Below are positions 1-10,975 of a stretch of 64,000 nt of DNA, piece after piece. The DNA comes from Hydra vulgaris (Eukaryota; Cnidaria; Hydrozoa; Anthoathecata; Hydridae). Where the stretch lies: assembly GCF_038396675.1 (NCBI RefSeq), contig NC_088934.1, forward strand, positions 40,999,501-41,063,500, in the 5' to 3' direction. Numbering within the stretch: the first letter of the stretch is position 1; the number at the start of each line of letters is the position of its first letter. The position numbers were made by a program, and so were the translations under genes. The notes beneath the pieces were generated by a model. The model was not told the origin of the DNA. It saw only the letters and a program-made list of their open reading frames with translations, and did no database searches.

Positions 1-788
1 AGCTCCTACCTGCCCCCTCCCCCCCTATCCCCTATCTCATATAAGAAAATATGATAAAATGTAAAAGTGTTTGTATTATTTCAGATCATTTGCAACACAA
101 TACAAACTCAGTTCATTGTTTCATTTATGAAGTAATAAAACACTTAAAAGAGTTGATGCCTTACTTTAACCACTGCATTTATTTTAGTGATGGTGCAGGT
201 TCACAATATAAAAATTATAAAAACATATCTAATTTATGTCACCATGAACTAGATCATAAAGTATCTGCAGAATGGCATTTTTTTGCCACATCACATGGAA
301 AGAGCGCTTGTGATGGCGTTGGGGGCTCTGTCAAAAGACTTGTAGCTAGGGCCAGTTTACAATCACTAACAGATCCTATCAATTCACCTGAAAAAATGTA
401 TGATTGGTGTAAACAAAATATTAAAGGAATATATTTTCAATACATTTCAAATGATGTAATTGTATTACATTGCATAAAGTTTAAATTAGAAGAATGTTAT
501 GCTACTTGTTCAACAATTCCAGGAACAAGAAGCCACCATTGTTTTATACCACAATCATTAACTACTTTACAGATGAGACAGGTGTCATTTGATAATATGT
601 ATACTAATGTAAATGTTTCTAAAATGCATCATATGGTTCCACTTTCTTCTCTTTCACCAGGAATTAATATAGCATGTGTTTATGATGCAAAATGGTTTTT
701 AGGCAATATTGTGGAAATATCTGAAGAAAATCAAGATGTTCTTATCAAGTTCATGAAGCAGTCTATTTTGTTAAACACTTTTACTTGG
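1..788. repeat. Left arm of a 788-bp inverted repeat
   Basis: Base 1 pairs with base 2283 and base 788 with base 1496. The coordinate sum stays at 2284 along the arm, so there are no net indels. The shared 245 residues of the two encoded proteins are identical. The arm starts exactly at the window edge, so it may continue upstream. Homology ends at 788, inside a Trp codon of the reading frame. The C-rich outer end reads AGCTCCTACCTGCC. Confidence 0.93.
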
Positions 789-815
789 ACATGCACATTT
801 TTGTCCAGAACTTAG
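51..815 (+). CDS. Truncated copy of a transposon-like open frame
   Basis: This is a 254-residue open frame starting at an ATG just inside the inverted repeat. Residues 1-245 are identical to the minus-strand copy at 1334-2233. The last nine residues come from unrelated spacer DNA, so this copy is 3'-truncated. The motifs FSDGAGSQYKN and FFATSHGKSACDGVGG resemble those in transposon-associated proteins common in cnidarian and insect genomes. FSDG may hold an acidic residue of an RNase H-like fold, but I cannot name the superfamily. There is no intron or internal stop in the shared part. The start is the first ATG of the frame; upstream coding beyond the window edge cannot be excluded. It is probably not an independent host gene. 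Confidence 0.55.
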   Translation: MIKCKSVCIISDHLQHNTNSVHCFIYEVIKHLKELMPYFNHCIYFSDGAGSQYKNYKNISNLCHHELDHKVSAEWHFFATSHGKSACDGVGGSVKRLVARASLQSLTDPINSPEKMYDWCKQNIKGIYFQYISNDVIVLHCIKFKLEECYATCSTIPGTRSHHCFIPQSLTTLQMRQVSFDNMYTNVNVSKMHHMVPLSSLSPGINIACVYDAKWFLGNIVEISEENQDVLIKFMKQSILLNTFTWTCTFLSRT

Positions 816-1495
816 AAAAAATTTGTAATTGTACACTTTTTATCACACGGTGTGTCTGGTTTTATCTCTGATGTATGAAGTGCCTTAATACCCAAACACA
901 CCACTAAACATACACATATAAAAACTGTGAAATTTAGTTTTAAATGTCAGACAGTAAAAAGACTACATATAAAACTTATAAGTAGCCTATTAGGTTAAAA
1001 TGAAAAAAAAGACTTTCTAGTCTAATTTACCCAATATTTAATACCATGGCCATTAATTTTGTAATATTTTTCCAATACACTCACTATTCCACCCCTCCTT
1101 ATTAATTTGACTTATTTCATTATCATGTTCAAATTTAGATTGCAACTTATACCAAGTTAATATAATAACTTATATAAGTTATTTGATTTGTCAACACAAT
1201 GCACAAGTGGATTATGTAATAAAAAATATTATCTAATAAACAATCAATAAACATTGCATCTTTCTAATAAATTTTTGCTAAAAAACTATGTTTAAAACAA
1301 ATAAATCTAATTTATAATAATTTTGCTAAATTGTTATTTAATTATGTTCCTTATGCTATTGTACAAATGTAATATTTCAGTTTTTTCTTGAGCTGATAGT
1401 TCATAGCATCTACCAGTTGTTGATTGAACGTTTAAAGATGAAATTTTGCATAAAATGTGCGTTATTGGAACCCAGCAAATATCTTCTTTATGTGG
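789..1495. other. Spacer between the inverted arms
   Basis: This 707-bp AT-rich spacer separates the two arms. The last part (1334-1495) is coding for the minus-strand copy, whose extra C-terminus is unique to the right side. In 816-1333 I see no gene, only AT-rich DNA. Confidence 0.8.
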
Positions 1496-2233
1496 CCAAG
1501 TAAAAGTGTTTAACAAAATAGACTGCTTCATGAACTTGATAAGAACATCTTGATTTTCTTCAGATATTTCCACAATATTGCCTAAAAACCATTTTGCATC
1601 ATAAACACATGCTATATTAATTCCTGGTGAAAGAGAAGAAAGTGGAACCATATGATGCATTTTAGAAACATTTACATTAGTATACATATTATCAAATGAC
1701 ACCTGTCTCATCTGTAAAGTAGTTAATGATTGTGGTATAAAACAATGGTGGCTTCTTGTTCCTGGAATTGTTGAACAAGTAGCATAACATTCTTCTAATT
1801 TAAACTTTATGCAATGTAATACAATTACATCATTTGAAATGTATTGAAAATATATTCCTTTAATATTTTGTTTACACCAATCATACATTTTTTCAGGTGA
1901 ATTGATAGGATCTGTTAGTGATTGTAAACTGGCCCTAGCTACAAGTCTTTTGACAGAGCCCCCAACGCCATCACAAGCGCTCTTTCCATGTGATGTGGCA
2001 AAAAAATGCCATTCTGCAGATACTTTATGATCTAGTTCATGGTGACATAAATTAGATATGTTTTTATAATTTTTATATTGTGAACCTGCACCATCACTAA
2101 AATAAATGCAGTGGTTAAAGTAAGGCATCAACTCTTTTAAGTGTTTTATTACTTCATAAATGAAACAATGAACTGAGTTTGTATTGTGTTGCAAATGATC
2201 TGAAATAATACAAACACTTTTACATTTTATCAT
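1334..2233 (-). CDS. Longer copy of the transposon-like open frame
   Basis: This 299-residue open frame shares its first 245 residues exactly with the + strand copy. It then continues for 54 residues through PHKEDICWVPITHILCK to its own stop. It has no internal stop or frameshift, unlike almost every other element gene here, which argues for recent activity or very recent duplication. FSDGAGSQYKN and ATSHGKSACDGVGG are the memorable motifs. They recur in repeated, unnamed proteins of invertebrate genomes. A transposase-like or accessory role is inference. The ATG at 2233 is only 50 bp inside the arm edge, so an upstream exon is possible. Confidence 0.6.
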   Translation of the reverse strand: MIKCKSVCIISDHLQHNTNSVHCFIYEVIKHLKELMPYFNHCIYFSDGAGSQYKNYKNISNLCHHELDHKVSAEWHFFATSHGKSACDGVGGSVKRLVARASLQSLTDPINSPEKMYDWCKQNIKGIYFQYISNDVIVLHCIKFKLEECYATCSTIPGTRSHHCFIPQSLTTLQMRQVSFDNMYTNVNVSKMHHMVPLSSLSPGINIACVYDAKWFLGNIVEISEENQDVLIKFMKQSILLNTFTWPHKEDICWVPITHILCKISSLNVQSTTGRCYELSAQEKTEILHLYNSIRNIIK

Positions 2234-2283
2234 ATTTTCTTATATGAGATAGGGGATAGGGGGGGAGGGGGCAGGTAGGAGCT
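1496..2283. repeat. Right arm of the 788-bp inverted repeat
   Basis: This is the reverse complement of 1-788. The outer end (about 2251-2279) is a G-rich strand with runs of up to seven Gs. The sequence after 2283 (AGGGCTATTTAAAAAC) is single copy relative to the window. Confidence 0.93.
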
Positions 2284-3290
2284 AGGGCTATTTAAAAACT
2301 GAGTTTAATTCAAGCTTGATTAAAAACTTATTTCTAGTACTTATTGCAAAATACTTTTAAATTCTTACATACTTTGTATTAGAATATATAACACAAACTA
2401 AAGTACAACAATAACTTTGTTTTTATTGTTTTTAATGCATTTTGGGCAATTTTCATTGTTCTTGTCATTGTTATTTTGTAACTTCCCTATGAGTACCCAC
2501 TATTTATTTTTTCTGAAATCACTGAAATAAAGTCTATTAAATTGGAAGAAAAAAAAAAAATTATTAAAACCAGTGTTGGTCCTTGGTTACCGGTGGTTTG
2601 AAGTGGAGGCACATTTTCCTTAGATTTAGCTGCAGCCATTTTTAGAAGTCTATAATTTTTTACTGATTTGTATCTTATCAGTAAATTTTAAAAAATTTGG
2701 AAGCCTACCATATATAGAAACTAAATAAGTATGTCTTTTCACTTCTTAAACTGCAGATTTTGTATATTCAACTCATCAAAAATCAACTTTTTATATTTGC
2801 AAACAATTTTTTAGCTTTTTTAGGTAGCCATTACGGAAAAAATGTGATATTTGAGAATTCAATGTCAAAGTTTTATTAAAGTAGGTCAAGAGTTGTATAC
2901 AATAAAAAAAACTAGAAGGTTTTCTGAAATTTTGTTTTTAAAATATAGAGCATCAAAGTATGAACAAGACATGTTTTTGCTACTGAAGTTTTTATTTTTG
3001 GAAAAATCAGAATTTTCAAACGACTGTACCTTATGAACCACAAAAGATTTTATGCTGAAATTTTCAGGAATTGCTTTCCTCATTGATATTAACAAACCTA
3101 CTAAGATTCATCAAAATCTGAGGGGGTCCATGTTGGACCTTGGTCCAGTTGGCATGGAATGACCCAGAAGTGTTTTTTAGTCATTTCACACAGTATAACT
3201 GGTACTGATTTGAGTAAATTTACTAATTTTTTTTGTTTTATATTGGATCTATTTTATATTAGATATATATTTTATGTATTTAACACGGAA
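2284..3290. other. AT-rich stretch with a decayed repeat, no gene
   Basis: No convincing gene is seen. Short frames around 2851-3036 (+) and 2886-3095 (-) overlap each other and match nothing. The segment near 3120-3180 (GGGGGTCCATGTTGGACC, then CATGGAATGACCCAGAAG) looks like the edge of an interspersed repeat: it is GC-richer than its surroundings and contains a small palindrome around GGTCCA. Confidence 0.35.
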
Positions 3291-3296
3291 AACTAA

Positions 3297-3356
3297 CTGT
3301 AATTTGTTGACACGAAAGTGATCAACAAATTACAGTCAGTAATTTGTTGATCACTT
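3297..3356. repeat. Two overlapping, mutually exclusive hairpins
   Basis: Hairpin 1 pairs CTGTAATTTGTTGA (3297-3310) with its complement at 3322-3335. Hairpin 2 pairs AAGTGATCAACAAATTAC (3316-3333) with GTAATTTGTTGATCACTT (3339-3356), an 18-bp perfect stem with a 5-base loop. The middle strand can pair with either side but not both. Confidence 0.85.
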
Positions 3357-5196
3357 ACTTTAGGAATTTTGTGCATTGTAGTCTAGATTTTTTGTTAAAT
3401 TAAAAATAATTGATGTAAATAAATATTGTTTAATATTTTTAATAAACGACTTATGTATATAAACATAAAAAGATTTCAATAAATCTTAAGTTTAAATATA
3501 GTCTTTGATTAGAAAAGATCACAATTTGTAAGATTCTTTTACATTTTTTTGTTATTCAGTTGTAACAATAGTAATATTATTGGTAATATGTTTAATGATA
3601 ATAGTGAAATTGAAATGGATAATATTAGGCTCAAAGTTATTAGTGTAAATGATAATAGGCAACTTGAAAATAGTAGTTGTCAAGTGAAAGAGATATATAT
3701 AGGCAAAATGAAATTAATCGTTGTTGAAATCTAAGAAATGCTGCTCAGCAAGCAGAAAACTTATTTGCCAGAATTCAGTGTCAAGCAGTGTTAGTGTTTG
3801 TTAATTTGATTTTACTTTAAACAATTTAGAACAAAGCAAAGTATGAATTTTACTATTTATAGGAACAATTAATAACAGTTTTAAATAAAAATGATTTTAA
3901 ATTTTTTTATAATTTCAAACTTAATTATGTTCTTTTCTTTTTTTTTTTTAGTTGCTTTTGTCGTCACTTGATTAGTTTGCTTACTGTTGAAACATGGTTT
4001 TAATTTTGTAAATTTAATATGATGTGAAATTTACTCTATTAATCATTAGTCAACAGTTAGAGAGAAGCTGGAGGTTAATTAAGAAATGCTGGAAATTAAA
4101 TCAAGGTAAAAATAATTTTGTTTACTGGTAACAATAAAACCAGTTACTACTATTTATTGCGTGTTTTTTTACTTTTTTCAACATGCTGCTTCGGAAATAC
4201 TTTCTTTCTCTCCCTCTCTCTCTCTTAGATGAGAGGGAGAATTAATAAAACTTATGTAATTACCGAGCTCTTATGTATTTCTTAATACCACAATTGATAA
4301 TGATCATTTATAGAAATATTTTATAAGTTGCTTGCTATTTTATGGTACAATTGTTCAAATTGTTTAACTATAATTGTCCCTCGATAAAATATCTTATTAA
4401 ATCGTGGTGTTATATGCCAGTGTTACTACATTGTGTTGTCTAGCCTTTTTATGTTGTCTTTTCTTTTTTAATTAATCTGGAGACAGTAATGTGTGCTTTC
4501 AAATCTTTTATGCTATGCGCTATTGTTACTGTGTTTTGTGTTGATAGACCTAGGCTGTTATAGCTATTTTTTTATTCTTTATATTTTCTGTAATATTATT
4601 ATCCTAATTCTACTAACAATAAAATGCATATAATCTTTTTTAATTAAAAATTGTAATTTCTTTTTTCATTTCTTTTTTTAGGTATTTGCAGGCTTTACTT
4701 GACTTTCTTCTTCTGGTAACTGTGTTTTGGCAGATTTTAAAAAGAACTTAACTGATGTTAATGCGGTTTTTATGTCGTTAACTATAAGCAATGACATTAC
4801 TGATAGAGAGTTAAAGTTAAAATATTATTTATAGATAAATTTGTATTTAATTTTTTAGATGATGTATCAAGTTATTAATGTGTTTTTGTTATTAATGATT
4901 TAATTACTCATAACCCGTATTAAGGGTTGCTTACTGATAGTTTTTTATTATTGTTACTGTTGTAAATTACTGCTGTTATTATTATAATTGTAGTTGTATT
5001 ACACGGGTCAACAAATAAAAAAAAAATTTCTGGTGCCAAGCAAACAACTTGTTTTTTGTATAGCATTTCTCATTTTGATTTCAAATATGCAACTCATTTT
5101 TCACCATCACGTCAAATTGTAAAGATAGTTGTAAACATTTATAACATATGCGCTTTTAATAAAAGTGCAAAAGCGAATTTAAAAAATCGCGAAAAA
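3357..5196. other. AT-rich stretch, no gene recognised
   Basis: Only short unconvincing frames occur. The 61-codon frame at 3549-3734 (+) is Asn-rich, which follows from base composition. A small pyrimidine tract with an inverted purine match lies near 4206-4235. No promoter or RNA gene could be supported. Confidence 0.3.
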
Positions 5197-5205
5197 AATC
5201 ATATA

Positions 5206-5415
5206 GTTGGGCCGGTAATGGTACCAACTGTTAGCCAACTGTTTTATTACTGTTGGGCCGTTAATGGTACCAACAGTTTCTAAAACAGTTGGCTTAATGT
5301 TTGGTAAAAGCGTTACATTTTTATCACGGTACAAAGTAAATAGCCGTTTGTTGGCCCAACTGTAGCTAATAGTTGGTTATTAGGATCGGGCCAACTTCTT
5401 ACCAACTGTACTGGG
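5206..5415. repeat. GGTACC-centred repeat cluster
   Basis: Two direct copies of a unit reading GTTGGGCCGKTAATGGTACC begin at about 5207 and 5252. Several inverted variants (GTTGGCCCAAC, GGGCCAACTTC) follow to about 5410. Each unit contains palindromes (GGTACC, TTGGCCCAA), so the cluster can fold. It may be the end of a MITE; no target duplication was found. Confidence 0.55.
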
Positions 5416-5806
5416 TCTGCGCCACTTCTTAAAGATATGAAAACATTGAATGTTTATCAACTTTGTTTATCAATATTTTTAATATTTTATGCTTTATCTT
5501 CAAGTGTAAAGCAAATGTAACCCCACAGGTATTTCAATATCTTGATTCTAAAAAAACGAAAAAAAAAATATAACTTACGAATTGACAACAATCTCAATGC
5601 TCCTTATGCAAAACAAAATGCAAAGAATTTTGTATGCTCTATCGTGGACCTCTTATTTGGAACAAAATAGTTTTACCTAATTTTGAATATTTCAATCCAA
5701 AGAAATTATTCTGCATTTAAATTAAAATTAAAGAAATTATCTTTTCTATTGAAAACATCTTTAATCTATTTTTGAGTTTTTTTTTTTTCTTTCATTATTG
5801 CTGGTA

Positions 5807-6560
5807 GGGTAGATTAGGGTAATATGAGCACCATGGTAATATGAGCATACTTAAAGATTTCTTAGATGTAAGCAGTAAAGTTAAAGTTGCTATGTATTTT
5901 TTGAATCGACTTTTTGTGGTGATTACAGGAATCAGTACAATTAGCGTAAATCTATATGCAGTAATTAGCGGGTATCATCTAATTAAAACGCTGTTAAATT
6001 TTTTGCGTTTTTAAAATAATGTCATCACGCATGAATGCATCTGTGGCGCGAAATTTTGGTGCTAAAATAATGAAATTAATTTTTTCGTAAAGAAAAATAT
6101 GTTAGCTAAAAATCCAATCCCTTTTGGCTTGAAAAACAATGCATAGAAATATTTTGTTTTGACTTTATTTAAAGATGCCATTTTTGTGTAATATGAGCAT
6201 GCTCAAATTACCCAGTGATTTTCATTGAAATTACCTAGTTTAAAGTCCTAAAAAAGTAGTGGTTTTAATTGGTTTTTTGAATAAAAATAAAATATAGTAA
6301 AACTATTTAATATTTTAACAATACTAAATATTTTTCTGTAATTTAAATCCAAAAAAATTGAATTTTTATCGTTCAAAGGTTTGAGTTGATAAAATTGAAA
6401 AAAAAACGAACTATTTTATTTTTATTTTCTTGTGGAAAACATAGTAGTATTCCATAAGCATATTTGACTCAAATACTAACAGCAAAACCCTACAATGTGC
6501 TCAAACTAAAATTCTGGGAAAGTGCTACTTCAAATTAAAGTGCTCAAAAACTTAGTTTGG
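5807..6560 (+). mobile_element. GTAATATGAGCA element, copy 1
   Basis: The left end reads TAGGGTAGATTAGGGTAAT then ATGAGCACC. The internal block at about 6085-6245 (containing GTAATATGAGCATGCTCAAA) is the reverse complement of a block at about 57665-57825. The element is therefore present in opposite orientation near 57-58 kb, with a third fragment at about 55636-55770. The right end is unclear because a decayed coding region begins near 6590. No intact transposase is seen inside, so it looks non-autonomous; the family is unassigned. Confidence 0.6.
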
Positions 6561-6589
6561 TGAATTTTAAAAAGACTTACATTTTTAAA

Positions 6590-8760
6590 AATACCAAATT
6601 CTGCAAGATCGCATAAAGACAACAGGAAGGTTGTCTGCTTCTTGTGCTTTCAAAAGTGTGATAGACAAGTGACAACATTTATCAATGAAAAACTTCATTC
6701 TCTACTTGATAAACCAATTGATTTCTCTGATAATTGAGTCCCAAAGGAAATATATGAGAATTGCAGAGTAAAACTGAGGAAAAAGGATTCTGGTCAGCCT
6801 GTCCTCTTGCAACCTATCTTCAACTACAAGAGCATTCAAGTCAGACCAGAGACACGAGAACAAAACTGTGACTGTCTTATTTGCAAAGTTGGAAGGCTAA
6901 AATTGAATGAAAATCATCCAATTAGTACTGATCCGATGCCATCATCAGCAGCGAAAACTCACAGAAGATTCCCAGAGTGTCTTGATTTTGTAGGCAGAGG
7001 CCTTCCCCATGAGTGCAATCAGGCAACATATAGAAAAAATATGCAAACCCTTGTGACAAAAGACCAAACATTAGCAGAACAGATTACATCTTCAGTGATT
7101 TCTTCAAGAGATGCATCTCCACATGGAACAATCAGAGCTGCACAACATAGTGGAAGACCTCTCCCCATCACGAAAGGTAAATTGTTAATATCATTTTAAT
7201 TTTATAAAGTATAAAACTTACTATAAAAATAATAGAACCTCACATCATTCAAAATTTATTATCAAACTGGTTTAGCGAAATTTAGATCTGATTAAGCTTT
7301 GTTACACTATTCAACTAATTGTTCTGTATTTTAGGATCTTCTAGTGCCAAAACACCTTTTGACAATGCTCTAATCATGACAGTGAAAGACCTTGTCACTG
7401 TTCAGGTGAATACTAATTTGTCAAGCTCTGGTGTTAAAAAACTTGCATCAACAATCAATCAAGTTAGCAGAACAAAAGTTATTGAAAGCTTAAAAAAAAA
7501 GTTATTTTCATGCAAAGTTTTATGCCTTTGGAAGACATTTATCAGATCATTTCACTCAAACTGGCATTGATGTGCCAACTAAAAAAGCTTTAAACACCAA
7601 AAAGTCAAAAACTGTTGTTCATTCCAATGACCTGAAAAAGCTTTTGAATGAAGTTTAAGAGTCTCGACAATCATTCTCTGCCAACATTGTCAAGCTTGGA
7701 ATAGATGGTGGAGGTGGATTCCTGAAAGTCAGTCTGGGAATAATTGACACAAGTAGTATCAGTCACTCTCCCTCAAGTGAGCGATCGCTCACTGCACCAC
7801 ATGCCAAAGATAGTGAAGTTAAACGACAACTTTTGGTTGCAATTACAGAAGATATGTCAGATACATATGAAAACATCAGACAATCGCTTTCATTGATTCA
7901 AGCCAACTCTACAAACTTCTTCATTTCTTGTGACTTAAAGGTTGAAAACATTGTCTGTGGTTTACAAACACACTCCAGCACTCACCCCTGAACATGGTGT
8001 ACTGCTGATTGTCAACATCTTTCATTTCCTGGGCAACTTAGGACTTTTGGCTCTATCCGAAAGAGGTTTAGAGACTTTGAATCTGCAGGATTGGACTTGA
8101 AAAAGGCAAAGTTTTACAAGAATGTCATTCATATACCTTTGACTGATCTTCCTGACCAAAAGCTTGTTTTTGATCTCATACCTCCCATGGAGCTACACCT
8201 AATGCTTGGGGTTTTCAATCACTTATTTAAGGCCTTTCAGAGACAATTGGCCCAAAGATGGTGATTGGCCAAGACTCCTAAACATTCAACCACAACCCCA
8301 TCATGGATGTCAATTTTTTGGCAATGAATACCACAAGTTTTTGAAGAATGTTGATCTCCTTCAAAAACTAGCAGAAACTGACTGTGCATTACAAGCTATT
8401 GGTATCATTGATGCCCTTCAAAAATTTGGAGCAGTTGTGACTGCCTGCTTTTGACAAGAGCTTGGTCCACATTATGCAGTAAAAATTGATGCATTTCGAA
8501 CCTCATATCTGGCTTTGTCAAATGTTTCAGTGACGCTTAAGGTACATGCAGTCTTCTTTTACATCAAAGAATTCATTGAAATGAAGCACACTGCTCTTGG
8601 ATCTTACAGTGAGCAGTCAACAGAAGCTCTTCACAACTCATTTGATGAACACTGGAAAAGATACAAAAGAGACGCAAGTAATCCTAACTGTGATAGCAAA
8701 TTGAAGACGTGCATTGTGGACTACAATAGCACATGTACACATGTAAAACCAACGAAGACC
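6590..8760 (+). pseudogene. Decayed transposon protein gene with Cys-rich start
   Basis: A coding region can be followed in several frames. It begins with a Cys-rich part (CFLCFQKCDR, then CDCLICKVGRLKLN) that probably binds zinc, then GRGLPHECNQ. A splice-like GT-AG intron at 7177-7334 joins PITK to GSSSAKTPFDN in frame. Further on are LGIDGGGGFLKVSLG (possible acidic catalytic residue), PPMELHLMLGVFNHLF, FFGNEYHKFLKNVDLL and LGSYSEQSTEALHNSF. This motif order recurs in repeated proteins of cnidarian and insect genomes. The gene is broken: a stop near 6736, a frameshift in the A-run near 7495, a stop near 7656 and further shifts near 7970, 8230 and 8450. A RAG1/Transib-like origin was considered but is not supported. 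The superfamily is unknown. Confidence 0.7.
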
Positions 8761-9051
8761 GGAATTCATTTACTTCAATATGTTTTCAGAATAAGTTATT
8801 AATCAAATCAGAAGATTTAGCATTACTTCTTTATTTTTATAGAGTTCTTCAAATTAAATGTGCTGTAAAAATGCAAAAAAAAATGTATGCTGTCATTTGT
8901 GTCATGTGCTCATAGAATAAAATTTCAATCCCAATTTTCTTTCTTGGACGTAATTCGTTGATTTCAGTTTTTACATGTGTGTACTTTCATCCCTCCAAAG
9001 GGTTTTTTCGGAAAAAGCGGGTTGAATTTTTTTCTAAATTTTGTAACGATG

Positions 9052-9105
9052 TAATATATATAATATAATATGTAATATAATATATAGTATAATATATAAT
9101 ATAAA
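9052..9105. repeat. TAATA-type AT repeat
   Basis: Low-complexity run of TAATATA units downstream of the reverse transcriptase relic (which reads on the opposite strand). Confidence 0.8.
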
Positions 9106-9109
9106 TCAA

Positions 9110-10835
9110 ATGCTGCTTTCTTGTTTTACCTAGCAAAATGAGTCTAACGACAGTAGATGTCAGATTATAACAGCCGTTTTTCATTGAAGCGTTTTAGTTT
9201 GTTTTTAAAATCATTTACAGAAGTTGCATTAATAAAATCTTGATCTAGGATATTCCAAGCTTCTTCAACACGGTTGGTGAAGAAATTATGCCTTCTTAAT
9301 TTCTGATCATGCCCTTTCGTAGTTTTAGTTATTCTTTCAGGTTCGATATGCCAGTTTATTTTATCTATACTGTTTTGAAATCTAAAAATCTGAATTAGAT
9401 CACCTTGCAACCGTCTATCAACCAATTTTGAAAGTTCAATACTTTGTAACCTTTGTTCATAGTTAATACCTTTTGGGAAACAAATTTTAGTTGCTCGTTT
9501 TTGGACTCTTTCTATAAGATTAATATCTTAAGCGTAGTATGGTTCCATATTTGAAATGCATACTCTAAGTGAGGTTGCACGAGTGATATGTATAATAGTT
9601 TCATAGTATTTTTGTCGATATAGTTGAACGCGTGTTTTATTAATCCCAACTTGCTACTAGCTTTGTTAACAATAGACTCAATATGATGCTCCTATTTTAA
9701 ATCATTTTATATATATATATATATATAAATCTAAGTCTCGTTCTAACGATGTCTTTTTAAGTTTTTTTCTAGAGGTTTTTAATTCTTCAATATTGCATTT
9801 TAATGTGTATTTATTTTTTGGGTTATCACTATTAAAGCTTATTAGCCATTTAGTCAACCATTAGAAGAGATAATCCAAGTCATCTTGAAGGGAATTATTA
9901 TGCAAATTTTATCATTTTTATCTATTTTTGCTATCACTTTTGTGTCATCTGCAAATAATTTAGCTTTGTTATATAAACCCTGTGTTAAGTCATTGATGAA
10001 AGTTACAAAAAGTAAAGGAGCAAAAACTGATCCTTGTGGTACTCCATGTTTTACAGTTTCCCATTCTGATACATGTTTCCCTAGAACTACTCTTTGTTTT
10101 CTGTTATTCAAAAACGACACACACCAATTATGTAATAACCCCTTTATACCGATTGACTCCAATTTGAGAATTAATCTTCTATGTGCAACCAAATCAAAAG
10201 CTTTTGCGAAATTTAAAAAGGCAATATCAGCACAAATACATTTTTCTTTAAGATCAGTAAGCAAATCTAAGGTTTCTAGCAGGTTTGTAATGCAGTTTTT
10301 TGTTTTTATAAAACCATGTTGATCTTTGGTTATTAAATTGTTACCAACAAGGTGTTTCATTATTGTATTTCAGACAAAATTTTCCATTAGCTTGCATACT
10401 ATCGAGGTTAAAGAAATTGGTCTGTAGTCGTCAGCCTTTAAGTGATCTCCTTTTTTAAACAACGGTGTAATGTTTACTTTGAGGCAAAGTTCTGGTTGTG
10501 TTCCCAATTCTAGCGATCGATTGAAAATAATGCAAAACGGTTTGCTAAGACTTTCTGCACAATTATTTAGGAACAATGGGTGAATTTTGTCACTTCTTGG
10601 AGATTTGTTTATATTAAGTTTAGATAATCTGTTTGCTATATCAGTTTCGTTATACAAAGGAATCGGACAAATTGGATTTGTTACACTTTGACATTATGGA
10701 ATAACTTTAAAGTTTTCATCTGTAAATACGGAATAGAAGAACCTGTTTAAATAGCTTGCTATAAACTGTACATCATTTGATAACTCGTTTTTATTGGTAA
10801 TAAGTGACCTTATGTGATCCTTAACTGTAAGCTTT
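9110..10835 (-). pseudogene. CR1/L2-like non-LTR retrotransposon, 5'-truncated
   Basis: Reading leftwards, the fragment opens with NPICPIPLYNETDIANRL, then LNINKSPRSDKIHPLFL and ITPLFKKGDHLKADDYRPI (fingers of the reverse transcriptase). FLNFAKAFDLVAH, HGVPQGSVFAPLLF and KLFADDTKVIAKI follow; the FADD box is the polymerase active site. A later frame gives HLEYAFQIWNH and the C-terminal RHNFFTNRVEEAWNILD. This order is that of CR1/Jockey-type elements. There is no endonuclease domain, so the copy is 5'-truncated as usual for target-primed insertion. Frameshifts lie near 10365 and between 9425 and 9854, and a short TA tract sits at about 9708-9727. The element is inactive. Confidence 0.85.
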
Positions 10836-10923
10836 CTATGTATTATAACTATCATGATTATTCGTTAAGATCATAATTATCATAACTAATCATTAATATC
10901 ATAATTATTCAATGTTTAAAAAA

Positions 10924-10975
10924 AAATGGTCAAAAACTACTTGAGCTGAAAACTCATAGTAGTTTTTGACCATTT
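10924..10975. repeat. 18-bp perfect hairpin
   Basis: AAATGGTCAAAAACTACT (10924-10941) pairs perfectly with 10958-10975, with a 16-base loop. It lies 5' of the retrotransposon relic. It could be a small MITE end or terminator-like structure; nothing else is nearby. Confidence 0.8.

Noticed and set aside
6590-8760. Assignment of the Cys-rich relic to RAG1/Transib
   Set aside because: It lacks the LHxWIRxFECxLH and KKWQAR blocks seen in the true Transib at 14.7-16.4 kb, so it is left unassigned.
9885-10322. 145-codon + strand frame
   Set aside because: It is the antisense shadow of the reverse transcriptase domain.
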